Source of the DNA: CAZZIZ01 sp964654535
GTDB lineage: Bacteria > Bacteroidota > Bacteroidia > Chitinophagales > UBA2359
Reading direction: 5' to 3'
NCBI GenBank assembly: GCA_964654535.1
Contig: CAZZIZ010000127.1
Location: 1-10,121 of the forward strand
DNA: 10,121 nt
Part shown: one piece after another, positions 5,548 to 10,121 of the stretch
How positions within the stretch are numbered: position 1 is the first letter of the stretch
How the letters are laid out: each line of letters starts with the position of its first letter
Made by a program: the position numbers and the translations under genes
The notes under the pieces: generated by a model
The model's input: only the letters and a program-made list of their open reading frames with translations
Told to the model about the DNA's origin: nothing
Database searches by the model: none

Positions 5548-8373
5548 ATGTTTAAAAGCAAGGTATTTACACATCTTATATTGGGACTCATCTTGAGCCT
5601 AAATGCTCTGGCACAAGGGATACCATTTTTACATTTTTACTCCAACGAGGAATATAAAGCCGGAGCATTAAACTGGAAAATTGCTCAATCAACAGATGGC
5701 ATCCTGTATTTCGCAAATAATGAAGGCTTACTCGAGTTTGACGGAAGTCAATGGAAAGTCTATCCACTTGCAAAGAAGACAAACCTTCGCTCCATACATT
5801 ATGCAAATGATCGACTTTATGCTGGCGGTCAAAATGAACTGGGCTTTTATGAACGCGAAGCTTCAGGAACACTCACCTTTAATAGCTTAGTTCAGGATAT
5901 ACCCGCGCGCTACAGAAACTTCGAAGACGTCTGGGACATATATTCTAGTAACAAAAAGCTCTTTTTTAGAGCCTCGGATAAAATATACATACTTGACCTT
6001 GGAGGTTCAGACGCCAAAGTTTGGATAGACCACGAGTACAGAGCGTTAGAATCTATTAATGAATCGATTTATTCACAAATAGCTAACGAGGTTTACGTGT
6101 ATGACGATGAATCTTGGCAGCCAACCAATACCAAGTTCGCTTCGGTGCTTACTGGCGTCTTTCAGCTCAATGAAAGGAACTATTTCGTAAGTCGGAAAAA
6201 CGGAATTTGCCAAGAAGGTTCTAAGGTTTTACCAAGAGGATTCGAGGCAGTTAATGAAATGCTTAAAACGCATCAGTGCTTTGACGTGGTACAACTTCCG
6301 AATGGAAACATTCTTTTTACTACCGCCTTCGCTGGTGTAATAATTTGTTCTGCTGAAGGCCAAATCATAAACATTATTGGCAAGAATGATGGTCTAGGTA
6401 ATAATAGCGTTCCTGCAGCTCTAGTCGATCTTAACGAAAATGTTTGGTTGGGCCTAGACAATGGTATTTCATTTATCGAAACCAACGCCCATTTCAATCG
6501 CGTGTTTCCTGATGGCGAGTTACGTGGAAGTGGACAAGGATTTATAGAGCACAAAGGCCAAAGCTACTTTTCTACCAGCAGCGGTTTATACAAACTAATC
6601 GAAGGTGCTGATGGAGCTCCCGCGTTTCAGTTGATTAAACATTCTGAAGGACAAAATTGGGGCTTAGACTTAGTCGACAATAATATATTACTCTCACACG
6701 GAGAAGGCGCATTTATAATAAAGAATGATAAAGCCATAAAACTAAGCACTGACGATTACGGTTTTTGGCGATTTCTACAGTTAGAGAAGGACTCAAATCA
6801 AATTTACGCTGGTACCTATAAAGGCATTCAACCCTTCGAAAAAAGTGCTAATGGATTCGAATTGAAGGCCAGTAACATAGGCATTGAAGAGTCGAGTCGA
6901 TTCTTAGAAGAGGATACGAATGGAGACCTATGGATGTCGCATCCTTACCGAGGTGTGTTTAGAATTGAAAAACTAAACACCAGCGAAAGCCCTGTTATCA
7001 TTACACTAGGGAGCGATGACGGTCTTTTATCCAACACAAACAATCATGTCTTTAAAATCAAAGGGGAACTATTAGTCTGCGCAGAAAAAGGTATTTACTA
7101 CTACGATCCGAGCACAAAAAAATTGCTTTTTCATGAGCAATTGAATGAGCTACTCGGAGCAGAAACGAAAACGAGAAGACTATTTGAATCTCCAAAAGGA
7201 AACATTTGGTACATCACCGAAAATGATGTCGGTAGAATAAAAATTGCGGCGGGCATTGTAGATTACAAAGTTGAAAAGCAGAGTTTTCCCGAAATAGCCA
7301 GTAAATTGAACCGAGGATTTGAAAAAATATTTTTCACCTCCGATAACAAAATTTACTTGACTGCCACCGACGGCTTCCTTGAGTTTAATCCTCGAACCGA
7401 AAGCGAATCGCGCGAAGAATTTCAAATTGTTCTGAAAAAAATCATTGTCAACAATGAGCGGGCAGCCTTCTTAGATGACGGTGAAACTTTAGGTCTTTCA
7501 GATAGCGATGACCGCACGCTCAATCATAAAAACAACAACCTGGCTTTTTCAGTTGGTGCGACTTCGTATTTACAATCGAGTAGTTTGCGCTATCAATATT
7601 GGCTGGAAGGTTTCGATGAAGCTTGGGGCAATTGGACCGAATCGGGTACAAAAGAGTACACTAACTTACCCAGTGGCTCCTATACTTTCAGAGTGCGCGC
7701 AAAAAACTTTAGTAACCAAATCAAAGAGAAAACGATTGCTTCATTTGAAATTGATGCGCCGTGGTATAAAAGTAAGCTTGCCTATGCATTCGGGTTCATT
7801 TTACTGCTTGCCTTGCTGTTTTGGCTTAACCGTAGATCAGATAAAAAGATATCGGCCATAGAAGAAAAGGCCGACAGTAAAATTCAAAATAGTCGCCTCG
7901 AAGTTCAACGTTTGGAGAACGAAAAAATTCAACAGGAATTGGCGCATAAGAATCGTGAACTTATTTCTGCTACCGCTCACCTTTTACAGAAAAATGAAAC
8001 CATTGAAAGTCTAACCAACGATTTGGTGCAGATAAAAAAGAATGTCCAGAATAAGGAATCCAATAAGGAGATCGAGCGCCTAATTCGTGTCTTGAAAACG
8101 GATAGCACCAAGGATAAAGATTGGAATCAGTTTATGATGCACTTCAATGATCTCAATCGCGATTTCTTTGTTCGCCTCAAAGAGGAGTTTCCTGCACTTA
8201 CACCAAAAGATCTCAAGCTGTGTGCTTACCTTAAGATGAATCTGAGCTCCAAGGAAATAGCCACACTCCTAAATGTATCTGTGCGTGGGGTCGAGGCCAG
8301 CCGCTATCGCCTGCGCAAAAAAATGTCACTCGGAAGCGAGGAGAACATTACCGAGTTAATGCTTCAATACTAA
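5548..8373 (+). CDS. Membrane-tethered Reg_prop/Y_Y_Y sensor with LuxR-type DNA-binding domain
   Basis: The 941-residue product has a signal peptide (1-22, NALAQ), then a long periplasmic region (about 25-650) of beta-propeller-like repeats; Reg_prop-type units include DGILYFANNEGLLEF (50-64), NENVWLGLDNGISFI (296-310), NGDLWMSHPYRGVFRI (458-473) and KGNIWYIT (550-557). A Y_Y_Y domain follows (about 660-735: LRYQYWLEGFD, GSYTFRVRAKN). One membrane helix (about 744-761) leads to a charged coiled coil (768-845). The C-terminus (884-941) is a LuxR/GerE-type helix-turn-helix: LTPKDLKLCAYL, SSKEIATLLNVS, VEASRYRLRKKM. There is no histidine kinase or receiver domain, so a periplasmic signal would act directly on the tethered DNA-binding domain. 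Relatives in Bacteroidota are known by architecture but rarely by ligand. It lies between two paralogous secreted-protein genes, its most likely targets. The ATG start gives a clean signal peptide. Confidence 0.9.
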   Translation: MFKSKVFTHLILGLILSLNALAQGIPFLHFYSNEEYKAGALNWKIAQSTDGILYFANNEGLLEFDGSQWKVYPLAKKTNLRSIHYANDRLYAGGQNELGFYEREASGTLTFNSLVQDIPARYRNFEDVWDIYSSNKKLFFRASDKIYILDLGGSDAKVWIDHEYRALESINESIYSQIANEVYVYDDESWQPTNTKFASVLTGVFQLNERNYFVSRKNGICQEGSKVLPRGFEAVNEMLKTHQCFDVVQLPNGNILFTTAFAGVIICSAEGQIINIIGKNDGLGNNSVPAALVDLNENVWLGLDNGISFIETNAHFNRVFPDGELRGSGQGFIEHKGQSYFSTSSGLYKLIEGADGAPAFQLIKHSEGQNWGLDLVDNNILLSHGEGAFIIKNDKAIKLSTDDYGFWRFLQLEKDSNQIYAGTYKGIQPFEKSANGFELKASNIGIEESSRFLEEDTNGDLWMSHPYRGVFRIEKLNTSESPVIITLGSDDGLLSNTNNHVFKIKGELLVCAEKGIYYYDPSTKKLLFHEQLNELLGAETKTRRLFESPKGNIWYITENDVGRIKIAAGIVDYKVEKQSFPEIASKLNRGFEKIFFTSDNKIYLTATDGFLEFNPRTESESREEFQIVLKKIIVNNERAAFLDDGETLGLSDSDDRTLNHKNNNLAFSVGATSYLQSSSLRYQYWLEGFDEAWGNWTESGTKEYTNLPSGSYTFRVRAKNFSNQIKEKTIASFEIDAPWYKSKLAYAFGFILLLALLFWLNRRSDKKISAIEEKADSKIQNSRLEVQRLENEKIQQELAHKNRELISATAHLLQKNETIESLTNDLVQIKKNVQNKESNKEIERLIRVLKTDSTKDKDWNQFMMHFNDLNRDFFVRLKEEFPALTPKDLKLCAYLKMNLSSKEIATLLNVSVRGVEASRYRLRKKMSLGSEENITELMLQY

Positions 8374-8383
8374 AGAATTCTTC

Positions 8384-8607
8384 CGTGTGAGGGATGGGAA
8401 GTGTGTGACCGAAGGGGAACAGTCGCTTTTGCCGAAGCAGTATGTACTTACCGCCCTAGCGGTAGAAGTACATGCTTTGCTGAGGCAAGAAAGCGACCGG
8501 AGCGAAGCGAAGCACTGGAACAGCCCGACCCCTTGATGCTCTTACAATGTTCTTTCCGCTTCGCGGAAGCAGAATATTGTAAGAGCATCAGAAGGGGGCA
8601 CACCCAA
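8384..8607 (+). repeat. Structured intergenic repeat, copy B
   Basis: The blocks shared with 11-178 are CGTGTGAGGGAT (8384-8395), GCCCGACCC (8523-8531) and GGGGCACACCCAA (8595-8607). Two large hairpins fill the gaps. The first (8422-8497) pairs GTCGCTTT with AAAGCGAC, then ATGTACTT with AAGTACAT, with an ACCGC/GCGGT tip around CCTA. The second (8534-8590) pairs TGATGCTCTTACAAT with its exact complement (15 pairs), then GTTCT/AGAAT with one G-T, a GC bulge, and a TTCCGC/GCGGAA tip. The element starts ten bases after the regulator stop codon. Neither hairpin is followed by a T-run, so it is not an ordinary terminator. A 73-codon open frame here is a by-product of the repeat. Confidence 0.75.
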
Positions 8608-8907
8608 AACCTAAACAAGTAATCTAAAATACGAATACCGCAACTTGCACATTTATGAGTAGTGATGTCGTAGCATTTTATGAGTGATTTAGAGTAAATA
8701 CCATTTTCTGCGTAATGATTAAATCACTTTTGCTCTAACAATGCGTGAGACATTTGTAGCTTGTCCTTGCTAACGCTTCCCCCAATCGTCGTCTTTGTTT
8801 CTCAAGCCCATACGGGACTAAGGAGACATTGTAAATAGGATTTTCGCTCAAATGAACTTATGAAACGATCACAAATTGCTCCTCTCAACTTAATCAAATA
8901 TTTAAAA
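8608..8907 (+). other. Leader region of the long eight-cysteine protein gene
   Basis: No gene is supported here. Two overlapping pairings stand out at 8684-8738: GTGATTTA (8684-8691) with TAAATCAC (8720-8727), and TTAGAGTAAA (8689-8698) with TTTGCTCTAA (8729-8738, one T-G). They are either mutually exclusive or, with the first trimmed to five pairs, form an H-type pseudoknot. No clear TTTG/TAnnTTTG promoter was found; CATTTGTAGCTTG near 8751-8763 is only a partial match. The start at 8908 is preceded by TTTAAAA, with no Shine-Dalgarno site. Confidence 0.4.
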
Positions 8908-10121
8908 ATGACTAAAAACAACTTCTTTTTAGCGGCCTTGTTTTTACTTGGTTCATTCATCTCGGCACAAGCGCAATGCGATGTCTGTAATGAATGTGAA
9001 ACATCAACAGAAACGGCAATTCCTTTCACCTTTACTGAAGGATTTGATGATGGCTCGGGCTTTTCATTTGGCGAGGAATTCGCGATGGGTCTTTTACCCG
9101 GTGCGAATAATGCATTTGGGGGTTCCTTGAGCACAGTTAACGGGGCGATTGCCTCTGCTGCTTTGGCTGATTTATGTCTAACGGGAGATTTTACGGTTAC
9201 GGCCGCTAATCCTGCAGATTATCCGCTAACGGTAGAGTTCAGAATTGAAAACAGCCAATGTGGTTTTTTCCCTTGTCCATGGATAGATTTTAACACTGTA
9301 GTAAGTGCCGACGGTACAGTGTCATTAGGAGGTGCTTTGACTTCTGGCAATATTGGTATGAACGGAATTTTTGATCCCGCTGGTGCCAATCCTTCGATAG
9401 TAACTGCCGTTGCAAATTTTAGCGGAACACCTACTGCCGGTGACGTTACTATTACTTATGCGAACATTGCGCTGGCAGAAGTTTCCTGCGCACCGATTGC
9501 TGGATGTATTCCTACAGGTGGTGGCGCTTCGGCTTGTGCTACTTGTGAAGAGTGCGAAGATCTGGTAGAAACTGTGATTCCAAATACATTTGATACTGGA
9601 TTTTCTAGTGGCTCTGGAAACTCTTTTGGCGAAGAGTTCGCAATGGGACTTTTAACGGGAGCCAATGACGATTTTGCAGGTAGCATCAGACTTGTTGACC
9701 CTGCGGTGGCTTCTTCCAATTTTGGAGACCTTTGCTTGACTGGAGATTTCGTAGTTACAGCAGATGACCCTTCGATTTATCCTATTACGGTTGAGTACAG
9801 AATTGAAAATGGAGGCTGCGGTTTCTTCCCTTGTCCTTGGACAGATTTTAATACGGCAGTTTTTGCTGATGGCCCAATAACCTTAGGAGGAAATTTAAGC
9901 AGTGGAAACACTGGTGCAAATGGTCCTTTTGATCCTGCTGCTGGAAGCGCCGCAATTGTAACAGCTATTGCAAACTTTAGCGGTACGCCAATTGCGGCAG
10001 GTGTTACTATAACTTATTCAAACTTACAACTAGTAGATGCAGTTTGCGAAGCGATACCTGGTTGTATGGTTGGTACGCCAGATTGCGAAGGTGTTGTAGG
10101 TGGTACGGCCACGCCGGGAAC
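8908..10121 (+). CDS. Secreted protein with tandem eight-cysteine domains, 3' end beyond the window
   Basis: The frame is open from ATG 8908 to the right edge: 404 complete codons, no stop. A signal peptide (1-23, cleavage after AQA) is followed by two copies of the domain found in the 4655-5359 protein. Cysteines are at 24, 27, 30, 90, 118, 123, 194, 200 in the first copy and 210, 213, 216, 276, 304, 309, 380, 386 in the second: every one is shifted by exactly 186. Shared motifs include FGEEFAMGLL, DLCLTGDF, RIEN, CGFFPCPW, DFNT, NFSGTP and a closing C(A/E)xIxGC. The last residues seen (387-404) are a Gly/Thr/Pro-rich linker with Cys393, so more domains or a sorting signal may follow. The function is unknown; an extracellular disulfide-bonded or metal-binding protein is inferred. 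Sequence around the start resembles that of the short paralogue. Confidence 0.88.
   Translation, partial: MTKNNFFLAALFLLGSFISAQAQCDVCNECETSTETAIPFTFTEGFDDGSGFSFGEEFAMGLLPGANNAFGGSLSTVNGAIASAALADLCLTGDFTVTAANPADYPLTVEFRIENSQCGFFPCPWIDFNTVVSADGTVSLGGALTSGNIGMNGIFDPAGANPSIVTAVANFSGTPTAGDVTITYANIALAEVSCAPIAGCIPTGGGASACATCEECEDLVETVIPNTFDTGFSSGSGNSFGEEFAMGLLTGANDDFAGSIRLVDPAVASSNFGDLCLTGDFVVTADDPSIYPITVEYRIENGGCGFFPCPWTDFNTAVFADGPITLGGNLSSGNTGANGPFDPAAGSAAIVTAIANFSGTPIAAGVTITYSNLQLVDAVCEAIPGCMVGTPDCEGVVGGTATPG
8977..9534 (+). repeat. First 558-base coding repeat (domain 1)
   Basis: This encodes residues 24-209 of the long protein, from the CDVCNEC cysteine cluster through CAPIAGC and a short IPTGGG junction. 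The period to the next unit is exactly 558 bases with no net insertion or deletion between conserved cysteines. The nucleotide sequences have diverged at many positions, so it is an old duplication rather than a recent copy. Confidence 0.85.
9535..10092 (+). repeat. Second 558-base coding repeat (domain 2)
   Basis: This encodes residues 210-395, beginning at CATCEEC and closing with CEAIPGC at 380-386. LVETVIPNTF here is nearer to the short paralogue (LVETPIPNTF) than to domain 1 (STETAIPFTF), so the second copy may be the one more closely related to the stand-alone protein. Confidence 0.85.

Noticed and set aside
8422..8590. Mobile element or integron-like attachment site based on the large palindromes
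   Set aside because: There is no transposase or integrase, no flanking target duplication that I can see, and the pairings fit a structured repeat better.
8401..8622. A 73-codon open frame after the regulator gene
   Set aside because: It lies almost wholly inside the structured repeat and its hairpins, its composition follows the palindromes, and it has no translation signal.
8802..9134. Minus-strand open frame opposite the long secreted protein
   Set aside because: It is antisense to a clear signal peptide and a domain conserved in three copies; no homology or start signal supports it.

Overview
The window looks like chromosomal DNA of a Bacteroidota bacterium, probably a free-living or marine member of the Flavobacteriia or Saprospiria; I cannot settle the order. 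The evidence is a large Reg_prop/Y_Y_Y/LuxR-type regulator, start codons preceded by A-rich leaders rather than Shine-Dalgarno sites, promoter-like TTTG / TAnnTTTG boxes of the Bacteroidota type, and an IPTL-like C-terminal sorting signal. I see no phage, insertion sequence, CRISPR array or rRNA.

Layout. Positions 1-178 hold one copy (A) of a structured intergenic repeat. The minus strand then carries a CAP-domain lipoprotein (225-827), a ROK-family sugar kinase (1052-2005), a tRNA-Leu with anticodon CAA (2135-2216), a GH3 beta-glucosidase (2245-4473) and a secreted 234-residue protein with an IPTL-like C-terminus (4655-5359). Divergently, on the plus strand, lie a 941-residue membrane-tethered regulator (5548-8373), a second copy (B) of the structured repeat (8384-8607), a roughly 300-base leader region with a possible pseudoknot, and the start of a long secreted protein (8908 to the right edge, incomplete).

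How the genes work together. GH3 beta-glucosidase and ROK kinase make a plausible short pathway: glucosides are cut in the periplasm and the released sugar is phosphorylated in the cytoplasm. They are separated by a tRNA and a strong terminator, so each unit seems to have its own promoter. In two places on the minus strand the T-rich tail of one unit's terminator appears to supply the -33 box of the next promoter.

The most interesting part is 4655-10121. The short secreted protein and the long incomplete one are paralogues built from the same roughly 175-residue domain with eight conserved cysteines, present once in the short protein and twice, with an exact 186-residue period, in the long one. 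The regulator sits between them. I do not recognise this domain. The arrangement suggests, but does not prove, that the regulator controls a cell-surface or secreted system made of these proteins.
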